Source of the DNA: Aliivibrio sifiae
GTDB taxonomy: Bacteria; Pseudomonadota; Gammaproteobacteria; Enterobacterales; Vibrionaceae
Direction: 5' to 3'
DNA: 64,000 bases
Assembly: GCF_002954715.1 (NCBI RefSeq)
Contig: NZ_MSCP01000001.1
Location: 2,451,523 to 2,515,522 of the forward strand
Shown in pieces: positions 1-9,896 of this stretch. Every line of letters begins with the position of its first letter. Position 1 is the stretch's first letter. Under the pieces are notes generated by a model. It ran no database searches and was not told the origin of the DNA. It worked only from the letters and a program-made list of their open reading frames with translations. The translations under genes were made by a program, and so were the position numbers.

Positions 1-556
1 TAAAATGTCTAAAATTTGTAATGACTTACGTCTTCTTTCTTCTGGTCCTCGTGCTGGTCTTAATGAATTGAACTTACCTGAGCTTCAAGCTGGTTCTTCA
101 ATCATGCCTGCTAAAGTGAACCCAGTAATCCCTGAAGTTGTAAACCAAGTTTGCTTCAAAGTAATCGGTAACGATACTACAGTGACTTTCGCTGCTGAAG
201 CAGGTCAACTGCAATTAAACGTAATGGAACCAGTAATTGGTCAAGCTCTTTTCGAATCTATCGAAATCTTGAAAAATGCATGTGTGAACTTACGTGACAA
301 ATGTATCGACGGTATCACGGTAAACAAAGAAGTATGTGAAGCTCACGTATTTAACTCTATCGGTATCGTTACTTACCTAAACCCATTCATTGGCCACCAC
401 GAAGGTGACATTGTTGGTAAGATTTGTGCTGAAACAGGCAAAAACGTTCGTGATGTAGTTCTTGAGCGTGGTCTTCTAACTGAAGAGCAATTAGATGACA
501 TCTTCTCTGTAGAAAATCTAATGCACCCGCAATACAAAGCAAAACGTTACGATTAA
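1..556 (+). CDS. aspA: aspartate ammonia-lyase, 3' part
   Basis: C-terminal part of aspartase, which converts L-aspartate to fumarate and ammonia in the cytoplasm. The reading frame is open from the window edge, so the true start lies upstream and the methionine at base 5 is internal. The class II fumarase/aspartase signature [11 protein letters not shown] is present (codons around bases 92-124), and the end ([15 protein letters not shown]) closely matches E. coli AspA. About 184 residues are visible of a family length near 478. The gene is followed by a terminator and then dcuA, the same order as in E. coli, which fits anaerobic aspartate-to-fumarate metabolism with dicarboxylate exchange. 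Confidence 0.97.
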   Translation, partial: KMSKICNDLRLLSSGPRAGLNELNLPELQAGSSIMPAKVNPVIPEVVNQVCFKVIGNDTTVTFAAEAGQLQLNVMEPVIGQALFESIEILKNACVNLRDKCIDGITVNKEVCEAHVFNSIGIVTYLNPFIGHHEGDIVGKICAETGKNVRDVVLERGLLTEEQLDDIFSVENLMHPQYKAKRYD

Positions 557-573
557 TCCGTAACACCTCAAAT

Positions 574-602
574 AGCGAGCTCACTGAAGCTCGCTTTTTT
601 TT
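574..602 (+). terminator. intrinsic terminator after aspA
   Basis: Seven-base inverted repeat AGCGAGC/GCTCGCT with an 8-base loop, followed by a run of T. It starts 17 bases after the aspA stop and separates aspA from dcuA, so read-through into dcuA is probably partial. Confidence 0.85.
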
Positions 603-730
603 ATACTAAAAAATTTACTGACAAACAGGTCAAGTAATCATTCATACTTTTATTGATTTGCTGTATATAGCTATGCAATAAAAATCTGAATAATTATTTT
701 AAATTTAAACTTAAACATTGGAGTTATATT

Positions 731-2032
731 ATGATTGCTGTACAGCTTCTTGTCGTACTGCTGTTCATCTATTTAGGTGCACGTATCGGCGGTATTGGTA
801 TTGGTTTTGCGGGTGGTGCGGGCGTTCTTGTCCTTACCATGATCTTAGGTTTAGACGCGGGCTCTATCCCTATCGATGTTATTTTAATCATCATGTCTGT
901 AATCACGGCTATTGCTGCAATGCAAGTGGCTGGCGGTATGGATTGGTTGGTTGACCTAGCAGAAAAATTCTTACGTAAAAACCCAAAACGTATTACTTTC
1001 TACGCACCTATCGTGACTTATTTCATGACGATGCTAGCAGGTACAGGTCACACTGCATTCTCTACACTTCCTGTTATTGCAGAAGTTGCTAAAGAACAAG
1101 GTGTTCGTCCTTCTCGCCCACTTTCTATCGCTGTTGTTGCTTCTCAGATTGCAATTACTGCGTCTCCAATCTCTGCGGCAGTTGTTTTCTTCTCTGGTAT
1201 CCTTGAGCCTCTAGGTGTGGATTACTTAACACTATTAGCAGTATGTATTCCATCAACATTCCTAGCATGCATGGTTGGTGCGTTCGTTGCTAACTTCCTA
1301 GGCTGTGAACTGAAAGACGATGTGGTTTATCAAGAACGTCTTGCAAAAGGCCTAATTAAGATGAACGGCGCTGGTAAACGTGAAATTTTACCAACAGCAA
1401 AAGCATCTGTTTATATCTTCTGTGTTGCTATCGTCGCTGTTGTTGCTTATGCAACGATGATCAGTGGCAGTGTTGGCCTGATTGAACATCCAACAATTGG
1501 CCGTAACGAAGCTATCATGGCGCTAATGCTAACAGCGGCAGCGGCTATCGTTACTTTCACTAAAATTGATGCATCTAAAATTGCTAACGCAGCAACATTC
1601 AAATCAGGTATGAGTGCTTGTGTGTGTGTTCTTGGTGTTGCATGGCTTGGCGATACTTTCGTTTCTTCTCATATTGGTGAAATCAAAGAGTTCTCAGCTG
1701 AGATCCTTGCACAATACCCGTGGATGCTAGCGATTGTTTTATTCTTTGCTTCTATGCTTCTTTACTCTCAAGGCGCAACAACAACAGCATTAATGCCTGC
1801 AGCATTAGCAATTGGTGTTGCACCAATTACTGCGGTTGCTTCTTTTGCGGCAGTGAGTGCATTGTTCGTACTTCCTACTTACCCTACGCTTCTGGCGGCG
1901 GTTGAGATGGATGATACTGGCTCAACACGAATTGGTAATCTTGTATTTAACCACCCATTCTTCATTCCGGGTGTTGCAACGATTTCGACTTCTGTTGCAC
2001 TAGGCTTTGTATTTGGCGGTATTATTCTTTAA
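731..2032 (+). CDS. dcuA: anaerobic C4-dicarboxylate transporter DcuA
   Basis: Inner-membrane antiporter of the Dcu family that takes up aspartate, malate or fumarate in exchange for succinate. At 433 residues it equals E. coli DcuA in length and matches it throughout, including GARIGGIGIGFAGG at the N-terminus, QIAITASPISAAVV in the middle and MDDTGSTRIGN-FNHPFF near the end. About ten to twelve hydrophobic segments are evident. The start is ATG 731 with GGAG about 8 bases upstream. It follows aspA, which supports DcuA rather than DcuB. A terminator hairpin lies just after it, and the next gene is convergent. Confidence 0.95.
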   Translation: MIAVQLLVVLLFIYLGARIGGIGIGFAGGAGVLVLTMILGLDAGSIPIDVILIIMSVITAIAAMQVAGGMDWLVDLAEKFLRKNPKRITFYAPIVTYFMTMLAGTGHTAFSTLPVIAEVAKEQGVRPSRPLSIAVVASQIAITASPISAAVVFFSGILEPLGVDYLTLLAVCIPSTFLACMVGAFVANFLGCELKDDVVYQERLAKGLIKMNGAGKREILPTAKASVYIFCVAIVAVVAYATMISGSVGLIEHPTIGRNEAIMALMLTAAAAIVTFTKIDASKIANAATFKSGMSACVCVLGVAWLGDTFVSSHIGEIKEFSAEILAQYPWMLAIVLFFASMLLYSQGATTTALMPAALAIGVAPITAVASFAAVSALFVLPTYPTLLAAVEMDDTGSTRIGNLVFNHPFFIPGVATISTSVALGFVFGGIIL

Positions 2033-2056
2033 TTAAGAAAATGCACATATACCACC

Positions 2057-2088
2057 AAAAATGGCAGCTAATTTAGCTGCCATTTTTT
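2057..2088 (+). terminator. intrinsic terminator after dcuA
   Basis: Long perfect hairpin (ATGGCAGCTAA/TTAGCTGCCAT, one-base loop) with A-run before and T-run after. It can act in both directions, serving dcuA and the convergent stress-protein gene. Confidence 0.9.
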
Positions 2089-2100
2089 ATGTCTTTTAAG

Positions 2101-2526
2101 TTATGACGTAATCGGTACAACCAATATATCAATAGGAGAGTGATGAATGAGAGGTCGAGAATACGAAATAATTTTACTCAAAAAATCATGGTGATGACCA
2201 CAAATCAATAGGTCAATTTCATTATCTTTAACCGCTGCCTCAACTTTATGACTAAGATCTCCAGTTCCTACCCAAAAGCTCTCAATCGGAAAATCAGTAT
2301 ACTGCTGAAAATCAGCCAGCCATTTATTTGAAGGCTCATTAAGCGGTTTACGTTCAGGCTCTGCTTGTATATCGACAAGCTCTGGATAAATCTCTCCATG
2401 AGTCCCATCAATATGAATATAAGACACTTTTGCACCGACTAAACCAGCCATAGAAACCGCTCTATCAATCAGAACATGACTCTCTTTTGACAGATCCAAT
2501 GCCACAAGGATATGTTTGTATTTCAT
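2101..2526 (-). CDS. universal stress protein, UspA family
   Basis: Small cytoplasmic protein of the Usp fold (141 residues, close to E. coli UspA at 144). The N-terminus MKYKHILVALDLSKES is the usual first strand, and the C-terminal part (DLLICGHHHDF then HHSPIDILVVP) matches the end of UspA. The ATG at 2526 was chosen because a purine-rich ribosome binding site (AGAGGG) lies upstream and the family starts there; an in-frame extension of 12 residues has no family match. It is monocistronic, convergent with dcuA and divergent from dsbD. The exact Usp subgroup is not clear. Confidence 0.88.
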   Translation of the reverse strand: MKYKHILVALDLSKESHVLIDRAVSMAGLVGAKVSYIHIDGTHGEIYPELVDIQAEPERKPLNEPSNKWLADFQQYTDFPIESFWVGTGDLSHKVEAAVKDNEIDLLICGHHHDFLSKIISYSRPLIHHSPIDILVVPITS

Positions 2527-2739
2527 CACAACGCCCTCTTCGTCTATTAATAGAATAAGCATAGTTTTAGTCAGGTAAAAATAGTGTCGTAGAGATCTCG
2601 AAACCGCAACAAATCAAAAATAATTACCTAAGTGTCAAAAGAGAAATGAGCAGATCATTAATGTAATTGATACTATACTTGTCGAACTCTTGACCATTTC
2701 GATAGTCATACCCGTATCTATTTTTATAAAGACTTCCAC

Positions 2740-4590
2740 ATGACGAATTTACTCCGATTTCGAGCTGCCCTTTTATCATTCTTCATTCTGTTTATCTCTT
2801 TCGCTCCACAAGCTTTGGCTGCGTTTGATTTAACTAAATTACAAAACCAACAAGATTCTTCTTTTGTAACGGTAAATGAAGCGTTTCCTTTTAATTTTAT
2901 GCAACAAGGGGATCGAGTTTATTTAGATTGGCAAGTAAAGCCTGATTACTATTTATATCAACAACGTATCTCAGTCTCCTCTAATGGGGCTGAAATTACG
3001 GATTTAGTTATGGAAGAAGGCACACCTCATAACGATGAATTTTTTGGTAATGTGAATATCTACACAAAGCCACTGACCATTACGGTGCCATTAATTTCTG
3101 TTAGTGATAATGCAGAATTAACCGTTCGTTACCAAGGTTGTGCAAAAGCAGGGTTCTGTTATCCACCAGAGATCCGTAAAATTCCATTATCAGCATTAAC
3201 TGCATCAAGTTCATATCAAGATGAAACGGCAAATACACATGTTGTAGCTAAAAGTGATAGTGCACCCGTTAGCATAGAAAAGAACACATCATTAGATCCT
3301 GAACCAAAAGTCATATCTCAAACGCAGCAACAAGAGCTGGCTGATAATCTAGGTGACGCTTGGTGGACACCGTTCTTATTCTTAGCACTTGGTATTGGTC
3401 TTGCGTTTACACCTTGTGTATTACCTATGTACCCTATTCTTACGGGTATTGTTTTAGGTGGCGGAAAGCTCTCTCACGGTAAGGCTTTCAAGCTTTCTTT
3501 TGTTTACGTTCAAGGCATGGCATTAACCTATACCTTACTTGGGTTAGTGGTTGCTTCGGCAGGTATGCAATTTCAGGCAGCATTACAACATCCTTATGTG
3601 TTAATTGGCTTGAGCATCATGTTTGTGCTGCTCGCTCTGTCGATGTTCGGTGCTTACACCATTCAATTACCAAGTAACCTACAAACCAAACTTAATGACA
3701 TCAGTAACCAGCAAAAAGGCGGAAACTTAGGTGGTGTGTTTGCCATGGGTGCTATCTCAGGTTTAGTCTGCTCACCATGTACGACTGCACCATTATCAGG
3801 AGCACTGCTTTACGTAGCAAAAAGTGGGGATTTACTTACTGGTGCCGTTGCTCTGTATGCTTTGGCTATTGGCATGGGTATTCCATTAATTCTAGCGGCA
3901 GTATTTGGTAATAAATTACTACCAAAAGCAGGCGTATGGATGACGCATGTGAAGACGCTGTTTGGCTTTATTCTTCTGGCTGTTCCTGTTTTCTTACTAG
4001 AGCGAATTCTTCCTCATAACATCACACCATTTATTTGGTCTGCTCTTGGAATTGCAGCATTTGGTTGGTTATATCATGTCAAAGCGACCATGCCTCAATC
4101 ATGGAAAACAAGCATTGCTGGCATTATCGCTATTTTAGGTATTGTCGGTTCTGCAATCCCTGTTATTGATGCAATTTCAGGTAAGACGAATACCGAAGTA
4201 AGAACGACAACTCAAGCTGTAACATTTAAAAAGATAAGTACGATTGAAGACTTAAACCGAGAATTGGAAGCCGCAAAAACACAAGGCAAACCAGTGATGC
4301 TCGACTTCTATGCAGACTGGTGTGTAGCGTGTAAAGAATTTGAAAAGTACACCTTTCATAATAAAAAAGTTGAACCACTTTTAGGTGAGTTTATTTTGCT
4401 GCAAGCTGACGTAACAAAAAACAGCCCAGAAGATATCGAACTGCTTAAGCAACTGAAAGTCCTTGGCTTACCCACTATCGATTTTTGGAATGCGAACGGT
4501 GAATACTTATCAGCATCGCGCCTAACTGGATTTATGAAAGCAGATCCATTTACTCAGCATTTAAAGCAAAGTGTGAGCTTGGTTAAATAA
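2740..4590 (+). CDS. dsbD: thiol:disulfide interchange protein DsbD
   Basis: Transfers reducing power from cytoplasmic thioredoxin across the inner membrane to periplasmic DsbC/DsbG and cytochrome c maturation proteins. A signal peptide spans residues 1-27 (ending QALA). The N-terminal periplasmic domain carries Cys134 and Cys140, the membrane domain has Cys226 (TPCVLP) and Cys347 (SPCTTAP), and the C-terminal thioredoxin-like domain has CVAC at 528-531. All six redox cysteines of the E. coli protein are therefore present with matching spacing. Length is 616 residues. It stands alone: the neighbours are a Usp gene on the other strand and nagB. Confidence 0.96.
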   Translation: MTNLLRFRAALLSFFILFISFAPQALAAFDLTKLQNQQDSSFVTVNEAFPFNFMQQGDRVYLDWQVKPDYYLYQQRISVSSNGAEITDLVMEEGTPHNDEFFGNVNIYTKPLTITVPLISVSDNAELTVRYQGCAKAGFCYPPEIRKIPLSALTASSSYQDETANTHVVAKSDSAPVSIEKNTSLDPEPKVISQTQQQELADNLGDAWWTPFLFLALGIGLAFTPCVLPMYPILTGIVLGGGKLSHGKAFKLSFVYVQGMALTYTLLGLVVASAGMQFQAALQHPYVLIGLSIMFVLLALSMFGAYTIQLPSNLQTKLNDISNQQKGGNLGGVFAMGAISGLVCSPCTTAPLSGALLYVAKSGDLLTGAVALYALAIGMGIPLILAAVFGNKLLPKAGVWMTHVKTLFGFILLAVPVFLLERILPHNITPFIWSALGIAAFGWLYHVKATMPQSWKTSIAGIIAILGIVGSAIPVIDAISGKTNTEVRTTTQAVTFKKISTIEDLNRELEAAKTQGKPVMLDFYADWCVACKEFEKYTFHNKKVEPLLGEFILLQADVTKNSPEDIELLKQLKVLGLPTIDFWNANGEYLSASRLTGFMKADPFTQHLKQSVSLVK

Positions 4591-4696
4591 TATGGTCCTT
4601 TATTGACCAAAATCATTAGCATTAGCATCGCACTTATTTTACAATGCGAATTAACGCAATTAAGCAAACTATTACATTAATTTTTTGAGGTATATG

Positions 4697-5497
4697 ATGA
4701 GACTTATTCCATTAAACCAAGCAGAACAAGTAGGCGCATGGTCAGCACAGCACATTGTTAACCGCATCAATGAGTTTAACCCAACAGCAGATCGTCCATT
4801 CGTTCTTGGTCTTCCAACTGGTGGTACTCCTCTTAATACTTACAAAAAGCTAATCGAACTGCATAAAGCTGGCGAAGTGAGCTTTAAGAATGTAGTAACA
4901 TTCAACATGGATGAGTACATTGGCCTTGATGCTAACCACCCAGAATCTTACCGTACTTTCATGTTTGAAAACTTCTTCAACCATGTAGATATTCAAGAAG
5001 AAAACATTAACCTTCTAAACGGTAATACTGATAACCACGAAGAAGAATGCCAACGTTACGAAGACAAAATTAAGTCTTACGGTCGCATTAACTTATTCAT
5101 GGGTGGAGTGGGTAACGATGGTCACATCGCATTCAACGAGCCAGCGTCTTCTTTAGCATCTCGTACTCGTATCAAAACATTGACTGAAGACACTCGCATT
5201 GCTAACTCTCGTTTCTTTGATGGCGACATCAACCAAGTACCTAAGTACGCATTAACTATCGGCGTAGGTACTCTGCTTGATTCAGCTGAAATTATGATCC
5301 TAATTACAGGTCACAACAAAGCACTTGCTCTACAAGCTGCTGTTGAAGGTTCTGTAAACCACATGTGGACAGTATCAGCACTTCAACTTCACCCTAAATC
5401 AGTAATCGTTTGTGATGAACCTTCACAGCAAGAACTGAAAGTGAAAACAGTAAAATACTTTAAAGAACTAGAAGCTGAAAATATCACTCACGTATAA
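4697..5497 (+). CDS. nagB: glucosamine-6-phosphate deaminase
   Basis: Converts glucosamine 6-phosphate to fructose 6-phosphate and ammonia, the last step of N-acetylglucosamine catabolism. The 266-residue protein from ATG 4697 begins [15 protein letters not shown] and matches E. coli NagB end to end, including the LGLPTGGTP phosphate loop, NMDEY, and the [16 protein letters not shown] active-site stretch. ATG 4694 and TTG 4685 are in frame upstream but would place the GAGG at 4687-4690 too close to, or inside, the coding sequence. Here nagB is not next to nagA, nagC or nagE, so it is probably a separate transcription unit. A terminator follows. Confidence 0.95.
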   Translation: MRLIPLNQAEQVGAWSAQHIVNRINEFNPTADRPFVLGLPTGGTPLNTYKKLIELHKAGEVSFKNVVTFNMDEYIGLDANHPESYRTFMFENFFNHVDIQEENINLLNGNTDNHEEECQRYEDKIKSYGRINLFMGGVGNDGHIAFNEPASSLASRTRIKTLTEDTRIANSRFFDGDINQVPKYALTIGVGTLLDSAEIMILITGHNKALALQAAVEGSVNHMWTVSALQLHPKSVIVCDEPSQQELKVKTVKYFKELEAENITHV

Positions 5498-5520
5498 TTT
5501 TCTACTTTAATTAAAATATC

Positions 5521-5549
5521 AAAAGGAGAACGTTAGGTTCTCCTTTTTT
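5521..5549 (+). terminator. intrinsic terminator after nagB
   Basis: Stem AAAAGGAGAA/TTCTCCTTTT with a 7-base loop and T-run, beginning 23 bases after the nagB stop. Confidence 0.88.
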
Positions 5550-5976
5550 ATTAATCGCATTAATCACATCACCTAAAACATTTCGTCTGTCTTATCTCCC
5601 CACGACCTACCTTTTAATAGAATTTTCTTTTTTATTACAAACCAATCTTATTATTTAGGGCACATCAAACATGATCCCCTCACCCTTTAGTAGTAATTAT
5701 ATCTGTAATAAAATTCCATTTTAAAGCGTTGACTATCAAGCGATTTAATTCGAATCGTGAAAGAAATAACAAAGTGAGATCTAGATCTGATTGGGATTTT
5801 ATTATTTAAATATAAATTCAACATAAGTGATAAAGATCACCTTTTTGGTATTAACTAAATATCAAAAAGTATGATATTGCGCATTTAATTATTATTGACA
5901 ATTTCAAATTACAATATTTGTTGTAAATTTTCATATCAATAACGTTATATAGATCTACTTTATTTGAATTAGTTGC
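5550..5976. other. gene-free stretch upstream of mtlA
   Basis: No open reading frame with a plausible ribosome binding site was seen on either strand. The stretch is very AT-rich and holds a CRP-like site (5822-5845), a palindrome AGATCTAGATCT (5778-5789) and a TTGACA -35-like element (5895-5900). It is best read as the promoter region of the mannitol operon. Confidence 0.6.
5822..5845 (+). promoter_or_regulatory. CRP-like operator upstream of mtlA
   Basis: GTGA-TAAAGA-TCAC (5827-5840) is a perfect GTGA-N6-TCAC core, the pattern recognised by cAMP-CRP. Known mannitol operons are under catabolite control, which fits. The transcription start is not known, so the spacing to the promoter cannot be judged. 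Confidence 0.7.
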
Positions 5977-6124
5977 TGAGGTTTTGTGGAGAGAGTCACG
6001 AATTTCCCGTTATCGGTTCTATTAAAAAATCTATGGTAAATTACATCTGTACTTAGAAATTAACCAATGGCTTTGGCGAGCCATTTTTAAAAAATTTAAT
6101 AAAACCTCAAACGGGGAATCACTT
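5977..6124 (+). promoter_or_regulatory. structured mtlA leader
   Basis: Three structural signals were read by eye. TGAGGTTTT (5977-5985) is an exact complement of AAAACCTCA (6101-6109). CCCGTT (6006-6011) is complementary to AACGGG (6110-6115), which overlaps the mtlA ribosome binding site ACGGGGA. Between them lies a hairpin AATGGCT/AGCCATT (6066-6085) followed by TTT, resembling a weak terminator. In V. cholerae the mtlA leader is the target of the antisense RNA MtlS; whether such an RNA exists here cannot be told from sequence alone. Confidence 0.5.
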
Positions 6125-8077
6125 ATGATATCACCAGATGCAAAGATCAAGATACAAAATTTTGGTCGTTTTTTATCAAATATGGTAATGCCTAATATCG
6201 GTGCGTTTATCGCATGGGGCTTTATCACGGCTTTATTTATCCCAACAGGTTGGATCCCTAACGAAGCGTTAGCGAAACTTGTTGGGCCAATGATTACTTA
6301 TTTGCTTCCACTACTTATCGGTTATACCGGTGGTAAATTAGTCGGTGGCGAACGTGGTGCTATCGTTGGTGCTATCACTACTATGGGTGTGATTGTTGGT
6401 ACTGATATTCCCATGTTCATGGGGGCTATGATGGTTGGTCCTATGGGTGGACTAGCGATTAAGATTTTCGATAAAAAAGTCGATGGAAAAATCAAAAGCG
6501 GCTTTGAAATGCTAGTAAACAACTTCTCTGCTGGCATTATTGGTATGCTGTGTGCAATTGTTGCTTTCTACTTTATCGGCCCTTTTGTAAAAGTACTGTC
6601 TGCAGGTCTTGCTGGAGGGGTAAATTTCTTAGTAGAAGCAGGCCTTCTTCCACTGACTTCTATTTTTGTTGAACCAGCAAAAATTCTATTCTTAAATAAC
6701 GCGATTAATCACGGTATCTTCTCTCCTCTTGGTATCCAACAAGCAAACGATGTTGGTCAATCTATTTTCTTCTTAATTGAAGCAAATCCAGGCCCAGGCT
6801 TAGGTATTCTTCTTGCTTACATGTTCTTTGGTAAAGGATCCGCAAAACAGACCGCTGGTGGCGCATCTATCATTCATTTCTTTGGTGGTATTCACGAAAT
6901 TTATTTCCCATATATTTTAATGAATCCACGTTTAATCCTTGCAGCTATCGCTGGTGGTATGACTGGTGTATTCGTTCTAACTTTATTTAACGCAGGTATG
7001 GTCGCTCCTGCATCTCCTGGCTCTATCTTTGCCATTTTGTTATTAACACCGAAAGCATCAGCTGTTGGCGTTATCTGTTCAATCTTATCTGCAACTGCCG
7101 TTTCATTTACTGTTGCAGCAATCCTAATGAAAACTCAAGCGACATCAGATGAAGACGACGGTACTTCATTAGATGATGCAACATCAAAAATGCGTGACAT
7201 GAAATCTGGTTCAAAAGGCAGTCCTGCTGGAGTTACCGCAGAAAAAAGCAATTCAACTAAATTAACTAATATCCAAAAAATCATCGTAGCGTGCGACGCC
7301 GGTATGGGTTCAAGTGCCATGGGTGCAGGGCTTCTTCGTAAAAAAATCCAAGCTGCTGGCCTAAATATTAGCGTAACAAACTGTGCTATCAATAACTTAC
7401 CTACGGATGTCGATATTGTGATTACTCATAAAGATTTAACGGACCGTGCACGTAAGCACGCAAAAAATGCAGAGCATATTTCATTAACAAACTTCTTAGA
7501 TAGTCATATCTATAACGATTTAATCGCACGTATCATGGCATCAACTTACCCAGAAGCCGCGAACGATGATGAAATACCACAAATCTCTCCAGTGGCTGCG
7601 AATGATGAATTTTTTGCCCCGCAAAATGCACAACCATTTAAAATAGAAGCAAAGAACATCCATCTTGGATTAACGTTTAAAACTAAAGAAGAAGCGATTC
7701 AATACGCAGGTGAACAACTTGTGTCTCTTGGATACGCAGAACCAGAATATGTAGCGGCGATGTTTGACCGTGAAAAACTAGTACCAACCTACCTTGGTGA
7801 GTCTATTGCCGTACCACATGGAACAATAGAAGCCAAAGACCGTGTAATCAAAACAGGCATAGTCATCTGTCAGTATCCATCAGGTGTTCAATTCACTGAA
7901 GACGAAGATGATGTAGCTAAATTGGTTATAGGTATCGCAGCTAAAAATGACGAGCACATACAAGTAATTACATCAATTACCAATGCGCTTGATGAACCTG
8001 GTGCCATTGAAAAACTAACATCCACTAACAGCGTTAGTGAAATCTTAGAAATTCTTTCAGGCGAACAAGCAGCATAA
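6125..8077 (+). CDS. mtlA: PTS mannitol transporter, EIICBA
   Basis: Membrane enzyme II that imports mannitol and phosphorylates it to mannitol 1-phosphate. At 650 residues it carries all three domains of E. coli MtlA: the membrane IIC domain (about residues 1-340, with the family motif [16 protein letters not shown]), IIB with phosphorylated Cys390 (ACDAGMGSS), and IIA with phosphorylated His565 (VPHGT). The IIC-IIB linker is charged and low in complexity. ATG 6125 follows ACGGGGA at a good distance. It is the first gene of mtlA-mtlD-mtlR, 79 bases before mtlD, and is preceded by a long leader and a CRP-like site. Confidence 0.96.
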   Translation: MISPDAKIKIQNFGRFLSNMVMPNIGAFIAWGFITALFIPTGWIPNEALAKLVGPMITYLLPLLIGYTGGKLVGGERGAIVGAITTMGVIVGTDIPMFMGAMMVGPMGGLAIKIFDKKVDGKIKSGFEMLVNNFSAGIIGMLCAIVAFYFIGPFVKVLSAGLAGGVNFLVEAGLLPLTSIFVEPAKILFLNNAINHGIFSPLGIQQANDVGQSIFFLIEANPGPGLGILLAYMFFGKGSAKQTAGGASIIHFFGGIHEIYFPYILMNPRLILAAIAGGMTGVFVLTLFNAGMVAPASPGSIFAILLLTPKASAVGVICSILSATAVSFTVAAILMKTQATSDEDDGTSLDDATSKMRDMKSGSKGSPAGVTAEKSNSTKLTNIQKIIVACDAGMGSSAMGAGLLRKKIQAAGLNISVTNCAINNLPTDVDIVITHKDLTDRARKHAKNAEHISLTNFLDSHIYNDLIARIMASTYPEAANDDEIPQISPVAANDEFFAPQNAQPFKIEAKNIHLGLTFKTKEEAIQYAGEQLVSLGYAEPEYVAAMFDREKLVPTYLGESIAVPHGTIEAKDRVIKTGIVICQYPSGVQFTEDEDDVAKLVIGIAAKNDEHIQVITSITNALDEPGAIEKLTSTNSVSEILEILSGEQAA

Positions 8078-8156
8078 CGATCACATAGAAAACATAGGTC
8101 AACTTTCCCCCTATAGGGTTGATCTATCTCCTAATATCAAATTGAAGGTAATTATT

Positions 8157-9305
8157 ATGAAAGCAGTACATTTTGGCGCAGGCAACATCGGTCGTGGTTT
8201 TATTGGTAAAGTTCTTTCTGACTCAAACGTCGCCGTTACATTCGCAGATGTTGATGCTCCGTTGGTAGATCAACTTTCACATGACCAATCATACAAGGTA
8301 AAAGTAGTTGGCTCTGAGTGCCAAATAGAGACAGTTACACACGTTACAGCCGTTAACTCTACCAGTGATGACGTTATTGAACGCATTGTAAAAACGGATT
8401 TAGTAACCACAGCAGTCGGTCCTAACGTGTTGGATATTATCGCAAAAACCATCGCAAAAGGTTTAGCAAGACGTTTCGATGCAAACAATGAATCACCCTT
8501 AAATATCATCGCTTGTGAAAATATGGTTCGTGGTACAACTCATCTTAAAAATGAAGTGTATTCACACCTTGATGAGTCTTATCATACTCGCTGTAATGAG
8601 TTGGTTGGTTTTGTAGATTCAGCAGTAGACCGTATTGTTCCACCCTCTGAATCAGCTAATGATGACTTATTAGAGGTAACTGTTGAAAGCTTTAGCGAAT
8701 GGATTGTTGATGAACAACAGTTCAAAGGTGGCGCTCCTGAAATTGCTGGAATGGAAAAAACAAACAACCTCATGGCATTTGTTGAACGTAAACTTTTCAC
8801 ACTGAACACTGGTCACTGTATTACTGCTTACCTTGGTTCATTAAAAGGACATGAAACAGTACGAGACGCAATTCAAGACCCTGAAATCAGAGCTGAAGTA
8901 AAAACGGCTATGGAAGAAAGTGGAGAAGTATTAATCCGTCGCTATGGTTTTGATAAAGAATTGCACGCAGCTTATATCGAAAAAATTCTAGGCCGCTTTG
9001 CTAATCCATATTTACGAGATGAGATTGATCGCGTTGCACGCCAACCAATTCGCAAATTAGGTAAAAATGATCGCTTAATCAAACCCTTATTAGGTACAAT
9101 AGAATACGGCACTGAGAACAAAACGCTATTAAAAGGTATTGCCGCCGCGTTTAAATACGTAAATAACACTGATCCACAAGCTGTAGAACTACAAACTCGT
9201 TTATGTGAATCAGGTTTAAAAGCAACACTTGCGTATTACACAGGATTAACTGAAAACAGTTCAGAAGCGAAAAAGATTGAAGCGATCTTTAATACATTAA
9301 ATTAA
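8157..9305 (+). CDS. mtlD: mannitol-1-phosphate 5-dehydrogenase
   Basis: NAD-dependent oxidation of mannitol 1-phosphate to fructose 6-phosphate, the step after MtlA. From ATG 8157 the protein is 382 residues, identical in length to E. coli MtlD, and begins [17 protein letters not shown] with the Rossmann GxGNxG motif. KxxxxNxxHC is visible as [10 protein letters not shown] in the polyol dehydrogenase domain. A TTG 15 bases upstream is in frame, but GAAGG at that point is the ribosome binding site. The gene ends 12 bases before a terminator-like hairpin that leads into mtlR. Confidence 0.96.
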   Translation: MKAVHFGAGNIGRGFIGKVLSDSNVAVTFADVDAPLVDQLSHDQSYKVKVVGSECQIETVTHVTAVNSTSDDVIERIVKTDLVTTAVGPNVLDIIAKTIAKGLARRFDANNESPLNIIACENMVRGTTHLKNEVYSHLDESYHTRCNELVGFVDSAVDRIVPPSESANDDLLEVTVESFSEWIVDEQQFKGGAPEIAGMEKTNNLMAFVERKLFTLNTGHCITAYLGSLKGHETVRDAIQDPEIRAEVKTAMEESGEVLIRRYGFDKELHAAYIEKILGRFANPYLRDEIDRVARQPIRKLGKNDRLIKPLLGTIEYGTENKTLLKGIAAAFKYVNNTDPQAVELQTRLCESGLKATLAYYTGLTENSSEAKKIEAIFNTLN

Positions 9306-9317
9306 TAAAAAACAATT

Positions 9318-9344
9318 AGAGAGGTGTAATGCCTCTCTCTTTTT
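9318..9344 (+). terminator. terminator-like hairpin between mtlD and mtlR
   Basis: AGAGAGG (9318-9324) pairs perfectly with CCTCTCT (9332-9338), loop of 7 bases, then CTTTTT. It has the form of an intrinsic terminator, yet mtlR follows on the same strand. The loop holds an ATG (9329) in the mtlR frame, and the left arm (GAGAGG) could serve as its ribosome binding site. Confidence 0.75.
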
Positions 9345-9355
9345 ATGGCTATTTT

Positions 9356-9886
9356 ATGACAGAAGTAATAAATGAATCTAACATCATTGAACGACTAGAC
9401 GATGCACCTTCTGTGCGTGGTTTTTTCATCATTGCTGTCGATATTCTTAATGAATCTATCGACGGCTTAATTCAGCGCATTTTTCGTAAAGATGATTTTG
9501 CAGTTCAATCTGTTATTGGCCCATTACTTCAAGATTCCGGTCCATTAGGCGATTTAAGCGTAAGACTTAAACTCCTATTTGGTTTAGGTGTATTACCAAA
9601 TAATACTTATCATGATATTGAAGGACTAATACAACTACGTAATAAATTGAACTTAGAAATGAATGAACTTCAATTTACCGATCCGCAGGTTATCACACCA
9701 ATTAATGCACTCAATCTTGTAAAAAGAATGGGAATGATTCAATTAGAAATCACTCCTCTTAATGACGATACTGATTTGGCTTTTTATCAAATGCAAATTG
9801 ATAGACAAAAGCAAATGATCCGTTCTGGACTTTCACTTGCTATTGTTGATATTTGCTCTGAATTACAAAAAGAAAGTCCATTTTAA
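9356..9886 (+). CDS. mtlR: mannitol operon repressor MtlR
   Basis: Cytoplasmic repressor of the mannitol operon in enteric bacteria. The 176-residue form from ATG 9356 lines up with the family: a variable N-terminus, then PSVRGFFIIAVDILNE, RIFRKDDFAVQSVIGPLL and GPLGDLSVRLKLLFGLG, the hallmark of the family. An alternative ATG at 9329 would add nine residues (MPLSFYGYF) and has a better ribosome binding site, but it sits in a terminator hairpin and the extra residues do not resemble the family. Third gene of the mtl cluster, as in E. coli. Probably expressed at a lower level than mtlAD because of the hairpin. Confidence 0.9.
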   Translation: MTEVINESNIIERLDDAPSVRGFFIIAVDILNESIDGLIQRIFRKDDFAVQSVIGPLLQDSGPLGDLSVRLKLLFGLGVLPNNTYHDIEGLIQLRNKLNLEMNELQFTDPQVITPINALNLVKRMGMIQLEITPLNDDTDLAFYQMQIDRQKQMIRSGLSLAIVDICSELQKESPF

Positions 9887-9896
9887 CGACTTTCTT

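Noticed and set aside
9329..9355. Longer MtlR from ATG 9329 as the main form
   Set aside because: The added residues are not family-like and the codon lies in a terminator loop; kept as an alternative only.
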